A stretch of 64,000 nt of DNA from Verticillium longisporum (taxonomy: Eukaryota; Ascomycota; Sordariomycetes; Glomerellales; Plectosphaerellaceae), in NCBI GenBank assembly GCA_019188255.1, contig JAETXT010000013.1:992001-1056000 (forward strand). The letters run 5' to 3'. This document shows, piece by piece, positions 20,611 through 31,591 of the stretch; position 1 is the first letter of the stretch, and the number at the start of each line of letters is the position of its first letter. Both the position numbers and the translations under genes were made by a program. A model generated the notes under the pieces. It worked only from the letters and a program-made list of their open reading frames with translations, was not told where the DNA came from and did no database searches.

Positions 20611-23600
20611 GCTCAGCTATCGGTTTGGGGGTGGAATATGGCTCTGGCAGCTAGACGGCTGCTATCAGATATCGGATCGAGGCTGGCTTCTTGAGTCGCG
20701 AGCGGACACTTGCAACAGCTCCCGGGGAGCAGGAAAGTCGAGGTGCATAGGTGTGTCGAGAAAGAATAAACGAGCGTGGGGTGCGCAACGGCACGAAGGT
20801 TTGGGGGGAAAGGGGTGAAGAATAAAAGAGTGTCGAGAAGAAGAGGCTTCAAGGGGGGGAGAGAGGTCCGAGTCGGAGATCAAGCTTGTGGGAGGAGCTT
20901 TCACGAGATCCTAGCTATTAAGGAGGGGGTAACTGGGGCAAAGCGAGATATGCTTGTCAGGTCAGGACAGCTCGCTTTGGCTCTCGCCGTCGTCAATTGC
21001 TCGCTCTGATTCTCTCTGGTCTTTCTCTCTTTCTTTCTCTCTCTCTCTCGCCAGATGCCTCTTGGGGGAAAAGGGAAAATGTCGCAACGGCGAAAAGTAG
21101 ACGAGCAGGGGAAGCAGGGTAAAGGGGAAGAAAGTTGGGCTGGTTCTCAAATGTCACCCGGTTTTAATTATCTCTGCAGTTTTTGGTCGAGAGCAAGCGC
21201 CAGGGCCAGGGGTCCCACCCGCCCAAAAAAAGGAAGGAACAACGACTGGTGGGTGCTCACCTCCACCGGTAGTAGTTGCCCAAACCACCTGGCGCTAGGT
21301 AAGGTACTCGAGCTGCTAGAGGCAAGCACGGGTGCAGGGGTTTTCTTCCCCCCTCTTTCCCTCTCGAGTCCCCCCCCCCCCTTTACCCCCTACCCCTTTC
21401 CCCAAGATCCATTGGCGCGCCCGGCCATTGGCAGCACGGACAGCGCCGGGGCAAGTAGCGGATGAATCGTTCAGTGGCTGAAGTGGGAGATCCTACAGGG
21501 AACAGGGCCACTGTGAATCTGGAAGCCCCCTCCGTATTTCAGGGCACGCTCAATTACCAGGTTCGCTCCAGGCCCAACTCGGCGACACAAGACCCAAGCA
21601 GAACCCTCAGGATGTACGAACCTAAGCCAGGCGGCTCCTGACTCTTCGGTGTCCCTACCTTTGTATCAAGGTACCACCTACCTCTACCTTAGGCAGGTAG
21701 GCACCGTAAGGCAGGGCACGGGCAATTCGTCGGAGGAAACAAAAGGCACGGACAGATGAGCGGTTTTCTGCCGATGGTATACTCACAATGCTTGCCCCTA
21801 TATTTGCCCTGCCAGATGTGCCAGATTTAGATATATCCAAGCTTCCTCGAATCTGAACTCTTTTTTTCCCTCGTCAGTAGCCACCATCAACTACCTTACC
21901 AGACTGGACGTTTCCTGTGGTCATTGAGCGTCCAAAATTGGGTTCTGTCGTCCAAACCACCGCCGCCTGTACCTTGCTCAACCCCCCTCCTCCTACCTAC
22001 CTGGGTATCTGGCCTCCATATGATCCTTGAAACTAGCTGTCGGCCCAGGCCCAGACCACTCGCCTTAGCGCTGTTCGCACGACACGCACGCCCTAATGGT
22101 GGCTCCTCGTTCTCGAGAGAGCTAGGTTTTTTGTGAGGACACGCCTCCTCACACTTGCCATCTGAACCTCCAGCCCGATCCACGTCTCGGCTCCCCATGG
22201 ACGCCTGTCCATCCTCATCTTGCCACACGCCGCTCGTCGCGACAAATTTACAAATTTTCTTTTATCATTCATTGACCACAAATGATGAATGCCTCGGGCT
22301 GCAGGCTGCATATGCATCCTGTAAGGACGGAAAGTGAGCTGGGCGGCTTCACCGGGGGCGTGATCCCGTTAGGTACGCCAGCAGCTGCCAGTCAGGGGTC
22401 GTGCTGCTTGACCCTGGCTTCCGGCCCACGGCCGTCGTACCCGGACTCGTTTCTTCGGTTGCTGAGAGGCCCGGTCTCCACCGATGAGATGGGGGCTTCC
22501 GATCCAGCTAGGCCTGCCTCTTCTTCTTGTTCTTCTCATTACGTCCACGTCCATCGCGAAGACCAAAGTCCCCCCAGAGGCCAATCCAGATGACCAGGGG
22601 GTAATGCTGCTCCGGCATATTATTAGAGCATCAGAGAGGTTGCAAGGGACTTGGGGGGGGGCGGGGGGGTGGCTTCAGTTTCGCCTTCAGTTTTTCAGAG
22701 CTGCAATCAGTCTCGATCTGACCTGAATCGACGACTTTGCTCAGGAATTGCAGTGTCGTCAGAACGGCAGCTCGTCATGCTGAGTCTGTCGTCAGATCTC
22801 CCGAGCCAATTTCCCTGCCCTATCGAGCCTGCAGTCCGACTCCTCCAACACCCCCTGAATCCACCAACGAGCCTACCTAGTAGGCAGAACCGCACCCGTG
22901 GTGCGCCCCCCTCATCTCACTCCCGCACTTGCTGCTGTCAAACCCCCCCTCCCATCGCGAGCGCACCACATTTTTGTTTGATCAGGTCTCGGTGCGCCGT
23001 CCATCTCCCCGTCTCGTCCCTCACCAGTCATTGACGCCCGTGGGGGTGGGCTGGGCGGGAAAGAGAGTGCCCCAATGTACCCTCAAGCCAGAGCCAAGAC
23101 GCGCCTGAGCTGTAGCGTCCCAACTGCTTCTGAAGGCTTGCGGTCCTTAATCGGCGCCGCCCCTTTCGCGCTGCAGGACCTTTGATTACCACCGCTGCAC
23201 TTCGTAGGCGGCGTCCTGCACACCAGGTTGCAATGCGCCCACCTTTTTTTATGTTTTTATCTCTCTCGCGTCTTGAGCTAGTAACGCCTATTTGCTTCAG
23301 GAACGGCTGAGGGGGTTACATTGGGGGGCCAGCTTCTCAGGGACCTACCTGCGGAGCCAGCCCGGATCTTGGAATATGCCACCAGCAGTAGAGTTCGCAC
23401 CGGCAGCTGATGACAGCATCCAAGCCGTCCCGTGCGAACCCTTTCGTTACATGTGAATCCGGGCCCTCAGGGGGAGATTGAGCTGGGAGGCGATCGCACA
23501 TGCAGCCGGGTGGGGCTGAGTTTTCAGGGCCGGCCCTTATCCTCGGGACACCGAGGCTATGACTGCGGCAGGGAGCTTCCACATTCGGGCCCTACGTTTC

Positions 23601-24883
23601 AGACAACAGACTGACCTGAAGAATCGAGCAAGGAGATCGGCCGTTTGTTCCCGGGCGAAGGATCGCCAACAGAAACGAACGGCACGGTGCCTCGGGCAAG
23701 CTCGTGGTTTTCGGCAGGTCTTACAAATCTGAAAGCATCGTGCTTGATCAACTGGAGCAGCAGACTGCTAGCTCATGCCTCTCAGGGTGTAGGATCTGAT
23801 GGACAAGATCGCATGTGCACGTAATGGGATCGGATCCCTACCTCCCTCGTAGAAGTTGATGCTCGGAGAGCATCGGCTCAAAGTGAGATCAGCTGGAGGA
23901 GATGCCGAGATGTCTCCCATCGATCGACTACATGGCCTTTCGGCCGATCGAGCTGGCCAGAAGCTGACAGGGAAGATGTGCCACCATCCACCATGTCTGC
24001 GCAAAGGGATGGTTCATGCAATGTGGGAAACTTCGTCCAGTTTCAGAGGAGATGATAGCCTGAACACCAGAAAACGAGCGGAAGTTGCGATTGTTCTCCG
24101 AAATAGAGGGCGAAGATTACAAGTCACAGTAATTGGCGGATAAATGACTTGGCCTTATAAAAGACAGCAGGCTGTCTAAGCAGTGGAGATGAGTGATGGA
24201 GTCCATGTTCTGGCCTTCCATACGCAATCACGTTGTTGATCAACATCGTGCCTCGCCTGTGTCCCTGCCATGCGCCATGATAAAATTGTCCTGTCTGCTG
24301 GTCGGTATGATGGCAGTCACATCAAGTTCTCGCCATGCCTGCCATGGTACTGCCGTGGCAGATGCGATTGACTTTCCTCGGCATTTCGGCAGAGATTATC
24401 ATGCATAGCAGCACCGTAAAGGAATTTTTAGAGCACATACTTTGTGAACCACGTCATGAAGGCTAAAGACGACTTCCGTGACGAACTACCTACCTACCTA
24501 CCTACCTTAGGTAGGTAATTTAGGTAGATAGGCTTGATAGGATAGAAAGCGTGCGACAATTCATACTGTTCTGTTGGTCTGGTAGTCCCCACAGGACCCA
24601 TTCTCAAGACTGTGCTGAGCCGTCGCGTGCTGCCTCAAGCTATGCCGGTGCCGAGAAAAATCCCGGTGCTTTCATTGGACAGAGCTCTCCCAGAATGGTT
24701 GTGGGCTGAACCTTCTAAGCGTGTTCATGGTAAGCGTGTCGCGGAGCACTTCCACCCACTCCGTCACTACTTCCATTCACCCCGAATCGCAAGCCGAATC
24801 GTATCACTCTCGGACCTAGCCAGCCTGACGCACCCGGACCCCCCACCACTTCGATTGATTCCTGCTTCCACTCTTCCATCAAG
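20611..24883. other. 4.3-kb gene-free spacer, divergent promoters
   Basis: Lies between the divergently read zinc-finger gene and HP1. I found no supportable gene. It holds CT microsatellite sequence (21016-21052), C and G homopolymer runs (21370-21382 and 22651-22666), and several CCTACCT/TAGGTAG motif clusters (21654-21702, 21987-22005, 22871-22885, 24486-24530). Open frames here are short, overlapping and lack family resemblance. Confidence 0.6.
24486..24530. repeat. CTAC/TAGG palindromic cluster upstream of HP1
   Basis: Five tandem CTAC units run into CTTAGGTAGGTAATTTAGGT, giving a near-perfect hairpin-capable inverted repeat about 350 bp upstream of the HP1 start. Same motif family as the 3650-3729 array. 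Confidence 0.75.
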
Positions 24884-26088
24884 ATGCCGCCAGGTAGGCC
24901 TCGCACTTTCCCTTCGCCTCCCGCATCTGCCAGCCGATCACGGTCCCCTTGCGCAACTCTATCGCATCGCGTCACAGCCGTCGCACCGTCCAATCCACGA
25001 CATGTTGGCGATCGCGCGCGATTTCTTGGGCCGCGTCGCGAGGATAGAACCCCAACCTGCTCAGCGCATACTAACTGACTCTCCAGCACTCAGCGACACC
25101 GAGCAATCGGACAATGACTTTGATATCCCGGTCCCCACCACGCGCGACCGATCCACCAAGTCCAGAACACCGAACAAGTCAGACGAGGAAATGAACGATG
25201 AGCCGGTCGAGAATGGAGATGCCGAGGACGTGGCAGATGTTAAGGAGGGAGACGACGAAGATGATGCCGATGAAGACGGAGACGAGGAGGTGTACGGACA
25301 AGTCCACATCGTCGCTGCGATACCCTGGCTGACTCTGGATGCTGTAGTTTCATCGTCGAAAAAATCATCTCCCACAAGGTTGAAGATGGGGTATTTTTTT
25401 CAACTGAACCTCCGTCGCACTGCAATCATTTGCTAACACAGCACAGGATCAGCTCCTCTTCAAAGTAAAGTGGGAGGGCTACTCGAAGAAAGCCGACCAG
25501 ACGTGGGAACCCGAATCGAACCTGACGTACGTGCCGTATCCCACCCTTGGGGCGGATTTGCTTCGGCTCTACATGTGACTAACAGTTGCGCGTAGCGAGG
25601 GTGCACCGGAGATCATCGCCGAGTACTACAAGTCGGTCGGCTCGCGGGCAATGATCCTTGAGGAATCCCGCAAGGGAAAAGAGACAAAGAAGCGCGGACG
25701 CCCTGCCTCTAGCACACCAGCATCGTCGTCGAAACGCGCGCGCAAGAGCCGCGACCACCCGTCCGACAGCACACCACCAGCCAGCGCCACCGCGAACACC
25801 TGGAAGCCGCCGAGCGGTAGCTGGGAAGACGACGTCACCACAATTGATGCATGCGAGGACGAGGAGACGGGCAAGCTGATTGTGTACCTGAACTGGAAGA
25901 ATGGTCAGAAGACAAAGCACACGACCGACGTCATCTACAAGCGCTGTCCTCAAAAGGTACGCTTCCATATTTCCTTGGGGCGAGCCTTGATATTGACATG
26001 TTCTCCGCAGATGCTTCAGTTCTACGAGCGCCACATTCGGATCATCAAGACGGCTACGGGCACGACGGATGCCGAGCTCAAATCATAA
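24884..26088 (+). CDS. Heterochromatin protein 1 (chromodomain and chromoshadow domain)
   Basis: HP1 binds trimethylated H3K9 and in filamentous fungi directs heterochromatin and DNA methylation. Six exons: 24884-24893, 25087-25291, 25348-25390, 25447-25526, 25596-25956, 26011-26088, giving 258 residues. The first exon is only 10 bp (MPP plus one base) and is placed so that the protein starts MPPALSDTEQSD. An acidic N-terminal tail follows. The chromodomain (about 70-125) reads VFIVEKIISHKV, then LLFKVKWEGYSKKADQTWEP. The aromatic cage is Phe, Trp and Tyr, where fly HP1 has Tyr, Trp, Tyr. A basic hinge (KKRGRPASS, SKRARKSR) leads to a chromoshadow domain from about 181 (WEDDVTTIDACEDEE, LIVYLNWKNGQKTKH, QFYERHIRII). 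All introns are GT-AG. Fungal names include hpo and hepA; I leave the symbol open. Confidence 0.9.
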
Positions 26089-27183
26089 GTGCACAGTTTA
26101 CGAAGAGCTATGACACGGATCTGCGGCGCCGGCGCATGGGTTTGTCGCGCTGGCTGCAACCAGCAACTGGGAGCTGTGCCATATTCACGAAGCCTCCTCT
26201 GATTATCGATTCGACGCGCGGTTGGGATGTATGTAGTTGTACGTGGGATCCTGATTGCACATTTGCCTGTTCTTCATGCCTTACTTCCTCTCATGCAGTA
26301 ACCTTGATGCTGTTGGGAGGCAGAATAAGGCCATAGGGTTTCGCGGGCCGCGATTCTGGATGCGTAAGACAGTCAATGAACACAAGCTTGAAAGCCGTGG
26401 CAGCAAAGCCTGCGTAGCCAAATAATTCACGTTGCCTGATGATGGCATGGTAAAGGTGGCCTGGCTGTTGACGCGTTGGTCGGCGCGGTCGCGTGTGGGA
26501 GTATCTGCGCGCACAAAATGGCTGGAAAGGTACTTGAAACGCAGAGGCTGGGCAGACAGACCCACGCAACGGTGCTGATGTGGACCCCAGCAGGCCTGTG
26601 CCAGTCCCGCCCTGCCCCCCAAAAGCACCCCTGCACCAGCGCCCCCAGCCTTGCCATTTTATTGACTTGCCCAAAAGCCGGTGGCGGGGCAACAGCCCAT
26701 TAATACTCTCTCTCTGTCCACCGGTAAGCCGTCAGACACATTCCTCTCTTCTGGTACCTTTACCTGACAATACATTGTGCTCAGCGAGACTATTCCACGA
26801 CTTCAGCGATACTCGGAATTCCTCGACTTGCTTCTTTGCGTTTGACAGCGTCCCCAAGCTACACACGTACCAGCAGCCCACAGAAGCCCCGCTTGAAGCT
26901 TGCCTATAGCTTGTCCAACGAGTCCAGATCGTGAGTCTGCCTTTCTCTAGGACATCAGTCTGACCTTGATGGACTTTCTAACATCTGAGACTCAGTCATC
27001 CATCACATTCTCGCTATTTCAATACCATATACGACACTCAACTGCCAAAATCATACCATCTGAGACACCCACATACACCACACCTGCCCATAAACTCCAA
27101 GGCTCCGCGACCCCTCAATCGAACCCCGCGCAAGCTCGCCGTCAGCCCGTCCCGCAACCGCCATACTACACAAGACCGCCAAC
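26089..27183. other. Intergenic region and probable 5' leader
   Basis: About 1.1 kb. The left part holds the HP1 3' region. From about 26700 the plus strand becomes pyrimidine-rich and looks like the leader of the small membrane protein at 27184. A GTGAGT (26931) to CTCAG (26997) pair could be a leader intron. No further gene seen. Confidence 0.5.
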
Positions 27184-27342
27184 ATGACGAAACCAAATGA
27201 CACCATCGCCATCATCGTCATCGTCCTTTTCGTTGTCCTCGCCCTCGTCGCCTTTGGCATCTACCGCCTCGTCCACCAAGCCCGCCGCAGCATGAGCGTC
27301 ACAAGCGGCTCCAGCGGGAGCAGCAGTGAGCTAGCAGACTAA
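27184..27342 (+). CDS. 52-residue single-pass membrane protein
   Basis: A short frame with a good start context (CCAACATGAC). It encodes a polar N-terminus (MTKPNDT), one clear transmembrane helix (IAIIVIVLFVVLALVAFGIY, residues 8-27), a basic juxtamembrane segment (RLVHQARRS) and a Ser/Gly-rich tail ending ELAD. The positive-inside rule predicts a cytosolic C-terminus. A CT-rich leader precedes it. I know of no named family. Its likely reality rests on the membrane-protein layout, the start context and the leader. Short single-pass proteins of this kind are often missed by annotation pipelines. Confidence 0.6.
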   Translation: MTKPNDTIAIIVIVLFVVLALVAFGIYRLVHQARRSMSVTSGSSGSSSELAD

Positions 27343-28524
27343 ACGATGCGAGGACGAGGGATAACCAAAAAAACGTGATGAAAAATGAAAAAGCGATCGG
27401 CTCACATGAGATGCGACCAAGCAAGGCAGGGCGATATCGATACCCCTTTGAAAAAACGGATAGCCTGCGACAGCGGCGATAATGAAGAGGATGGAATTTG
27501 CATGAAGCACACGGTATGATCTGAATTTAGGGCAATTTGGGGCTTTGACATGACTTGTATGATATTTTTTCATGGTATTCAGGAGGCTCTCTGGGGTGAT
27601 CTACCCCTCCATCTACGTGGAGATGTTGAATGTATATAGCAACGAGTATGGGGCTCATGGCGCATCGGGCGATGACAGGATGGAATAGACACGACAAAGT
27701 GATGAGCAACAGACATCAAAAATGAAGTGAACTCTCATTGACAGTGTTCGAGGTGCGAGCTTGCCGCGTATAGTGTCTTCTCGCCAACACGAAAAGAACA
27801 CTTCCATGTCTGCGCTGAAATCTCCCCGGCGGTACGCGACAAGGTATCATTCGCACAGTCAAGAACGCCGCGGGAACTAACCCTTAGATGAGAGTCCTAC
27901 ACAATATTTGGAATGTCAATTGTTCATGAGTTGGCAAAAGTTCGTGCAGGATATCACAACTGCAAAATGATTCAGGGGAGGCTCGAACTCCCGACCTTCA
28001 GTGAACTCTTGACTCTTACGAGGCAAGATGTTAGACTGACGTGATAAACCAACTACACCACCGAACCAACTTGTTATAGACAAGAATAACTATTATCTCT
28101 TGTAAAGTATTCGAAATGCTGGAGTTGTGTCGATGCAGACAACCATTCCACAGCAAACACACGTCGCATACTTGCTTCTAAATGTGGCTTGAATAGCATT
28201 TTGATACATCTTCATCCTAATGCCTAATAAAATGGTTGTGGAAGTCTTGGTCATCCGGCCAAGGCTCAACTGTGAGGCATCTAGGATCATCCTCCCAAAT
28301 ACCATGAATACTTCTCCGGGCTGCGATAGGTCCGTATTAGTCTTAAGCTGACAGCTAGCTCACGTGTGTCAGGCCGTTACGTCGACCCAAAGTCAGGCTG
28401 CAGCGTCTCGGTTCGACGCGTGGCAGCCTTAGTCTTTTCCCTCCTACAACCCTGCCTCTTGTCCGAGAAAAGCGTTCTGCTCCTGGCAATCGTATTCCAA
28501 ACGAAACTCAGTTACCATACCAGT
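27343..28524. other. Intergenic region containing tRNA-Val
   Basis: About 1.2 kb, A+T-rich compared with coding DNA. Contains the tRNA listed separately. No other gene is supported; the ORFs here are short. Confidence 0.5.
27969..28067 (-). tRNA. tRNA-Val (anticodon AAC) with a 25-nt intron
   Basis: The minus strand folds as a full cloverleaf. The acceptor is GGTTCGG with CTGAATC (two G-U pairs). The D-arm contains TAGTTGGT. The anticodon stem TCAGT/ACTGA frames a loop CTAACA...C with anticodon AAC. The variable loop is AGGTC, and the T-arm GGGAG-TTCGAGC-CTCCC is perfect. An intron of 25 nt (28004-28028) sits one base after the anticodon, the canonical position for nuclear tRNA introns. The total of 99 nt minus the intron gives 74. 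The discriminator and CCA are not encoded, as usual. Confidence 0.92.
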
Positions 28525-30841
28525 ATGGCCGAAGCATTCAGCATCCTTGCTGGCGTAGTTGGCGTCCTTGACGGTGGTAGTCGCGTCTCGAAGAGACTCC
28601 GATCCCTCCGTCAGGCCTGGAAAAACGCACCGCATGAAATTCTCCAGCTTCAGAACGAAATCACCGACTTTAGGGTCCTGCTCTGTTATACGCGAGATGT
28701 ATGCGACGCTGCTGACGGCTGCTCAGAGGAGGACTTGTCCAACAGTCTTGAGCGGCACCTGACGTCAGTCAATGCATGTTTGGGATCCCTGGAGTGTCTG
28801 CTGAACGACGATAATCTGAAAGAAATCTCAAAGATGAGGTATTGGTGGATCCGACGTAAAAATGCGGTTATTCTCGAGAGAAATCGCCTGAAGGAGGCTC
28901 ATCGCAGCATAAGGATGCTTTGTGATGTGTTCAATGGGTTCGTCTTGCCCCCTTTCCTTAGCTTGTCTAGAGTCCTGTCTTCCAGGCCGCTTAAAAGCTG
29001 ATTCTGGTCATCTCAGGAAACAAGGTTCGCGTATCAAAATGGAGTTGATTTCTATCCACAATGACCTGAACGCTGCACAAGGTCAGGGGCATGAAACGTC
29101 CGAAAACATTCACGGAGTACTCACGCGCGTCCTCGCCGGCATCAAGCACATTTCCCATCAACAAACATCATTAGTGACAACTATTGCCAATACCTCAGAG
29201 CCACAAACCAGGGAATCTAACCCTGCAGGACATGCAGAGGAGTCTTTCGCGTCAGGAACATCATCGCCATCGGCTGCGGCGAACCTCAGTATCTGGGTCT
29301 CGTACCGAAACGGTTCGTGTAAGCGCTCTTGCGTATGCTCATGCCACCGTGTGAACACAACCCAGTCACGTTGGAGTACATCGCGACTTCTCCGCAAATA
29401 CGTAGGCTTCTTTTTCGCGTCTTATACTGGTCTTCCAACCTGGGCACCTCCATGCGATATGGTTGGGTGCACTCGCCTTGAGTCCGAAACATACAAATTC
29501 AGATATGAATTTCCTCAATGGCTCCTTGGTCTGTTCATGCATCTCACAGTTCAAACACATCATAAAAGCCTTGTCCCGAAATTCAAGCTCCGGCTAATGC
29601 AGCGGGCCCCTCTCGAACTTGATTCCCTGTTGGCGTCTATGATTCTGCGGAATTGCGATGAAGCCTGGCGTATTCTGATCGACAACCCAGAGGCAGCATT
29701 CAGCCAACACCCGGATACTGGAGATACTGCATTACACTTGGTCCTAGCCAAATCTCGTTACTTTGACAGTTGCTTCGTTACGCTCCTGATTCGAAGCGGT
29801 TGTGACGTGCAGCAAGAGAACGACTTCGGGATCACTTCGGGAAGCATCATTGCTGCGACCATATTGCTTCAACAGTCTGCTACTGCAACCAGTCTCGCCA
29901 TCTCAAAAGTATTTCCAATCGCAACGTTGATCGATAACCTAGATTTATCGCATATCACGAAGATAATACTTGGGGTACAACAAGGTGACCTGCAGTCTGC
30001 GCTGGCGAACTTACCCCCCTGGAACTCTCTAGTAAGTGGCCTAGATGCAACTGGCTCTACACCTCTGCACTGGGCCGCAAAGAGCAACCACAAAGAAGCC
30101 ATTGGGCTTCTTGTTCGACACGCCATCGATGTCAACGTCCCAAACATTTACGGTGAAACAGCCTTGGAAGCCTCAATGTCCTGGATAGAGCCCGATACAT
30201 TGAGGTATCTCATTGAAATGGGTGCGCATATCCGATCACAGGCAAGAAACGTCTTTTGTATTGCATGCAAGTACGACAGGGATGACTTGGCTCAGACTCT
30301 CGTTGAAGAGTATGAAGTCGACCCAAACGAGCCTGATGCACCATCCTTGACGCCACTTATGATGGGAGTACTGAATAACTCGTTCGACGCAATTGAGTAT
30401 CTAATTGATCTTGGTGTCAATATCCATATTCGCGATACGGCTGGACTTACACCGCTGCACTACGCGGTTGTCTTCAATTTGCACCAGTCATTCTTCAGTC
30501 TACTACTCGCCGCAGGAGCAGACTATAAGGAGTCACCTAGCGGACTGAATATCTTGCATTGTGCTGCTCCGTGGGCAAATGAGGCGACCATGGCGTGTTT
30601 GCCACACCATGGCCTGGCCAGCGTTGACCCAGAAGCGACAGTGGATGGAGAAACAGCTGAGTCTCTGTTCTTGCAGCGCACTTATAGAAGCCCACAACTT
30701 GATGCGGCGTTCTATTTTCTGCTGGAGTCTGTGGAAAAGGCCACTGCCGAGATGCGGCAAGCTCTCTCAAAAGGGATGGATGTGGGAGGCACCTCCGACG
30801 ACGAAGATGACGTTTTTCACGATGCCTCAGAGCAGCTCTAA
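28525..30841 (+). CDS. Ankyrin-repeat protein with fungal STAND-type (HeLo/SesA-like) N-terminal domain
   Basis: Two exons (28525-28937, 29017-30841; intron GTTCGT to CTCAG) give 745 residues. The N-terminus MAEAFSILAGVVGVLDGG, then the helix pattern LRQAWKNAPHEILQLQNEI and LEHLTSV-like turns to about residue 138, resembles the helical domains at the front of fungal STAND/NLR-like proteins, which act in signalling or cell death. No NACHT or NB-ARC P-loop follows. A Ser-rich linker and a Cys/His-containing stretch (SCKRSCVCSCHRV) come next. Ankyrin repeats begin about 375 (TGDTALHLVLAKS), with clear ones at 486 (TPLHWAAKSNHKEAIGLLV) and 616 (TPLHYAVVFNLH). The tail is acidic (TSDDEDDVFHD). Such proteins are often strain-variable. 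Start at 28525 fits the family's MAE; an upstream in-frame Met at 28366 is possible but less likely. Confidence 0.82.
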
Positions 30842-31591
30842 AGGCGGTCTCTGTTCAAAAGAGGGGTTTGAGATGGCACCACCGCTTGGTTCTGCCCAGA
30901 CGAACATATGATGTTACCGGCCATGCTCAAAATACCGAAGCTGAGCATTATCATTCCAGATCATGGGATACTTGTTGTCGGCTTTATTGTCACAGGCCAT
31001 CCTGGTTCCTCAGACTTCAGTAACTACTTTGGTTTGGGAGCGACAAATAGGCTGTAATATGACGCCAAAAGATATCAACTTGCTCATGTCAGTGATGCCA
31101 AGCTGAAGCGTGTGGTCTCATCGGCCATGCAACTGAGAAGCAATCACACCATCGATGTTAAGGTGTGCATAGCTTGTACAGCAGATACGAGTTCTGATTT
31201 CATACCAAGTCCTGTCACATTTGTAAAAACGCCACAATGTCACGACACAAGCAGACGACGCCATGACAAATCGTGGTGGTTCGTCAGGAAACGCTCGCTC
31301 TTGCCGGAAGGGGGCATGTCATGTCGTTTGGAGGCGCGCCCTTCACGATTACAAATACAAGCTTGATCGCTCATCGCGAGAATGACAATTGCGTCCGCCA
31401 TGAGACAACTTTCCAACAGCATACCAAAGACGCGCAAATCTCAACGTATATAGTTTGACTTGTATCAGCAGTACAATAATGTATCGCCACTTTCATCTGC
31501 TCGTATTTCAACAGCATCAAATGCACAGCAATAAAAGACATTAACCACACGGCCGCTGAAGGACTCAAAAGCCCAAAGGATTACTGGCACG
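30842..31591. other. Intergenic region
   Basis: 750 bp of mixed composition between two rightward genes. Short overlapping frames only; nothing recognised. Confidence 0.5.
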
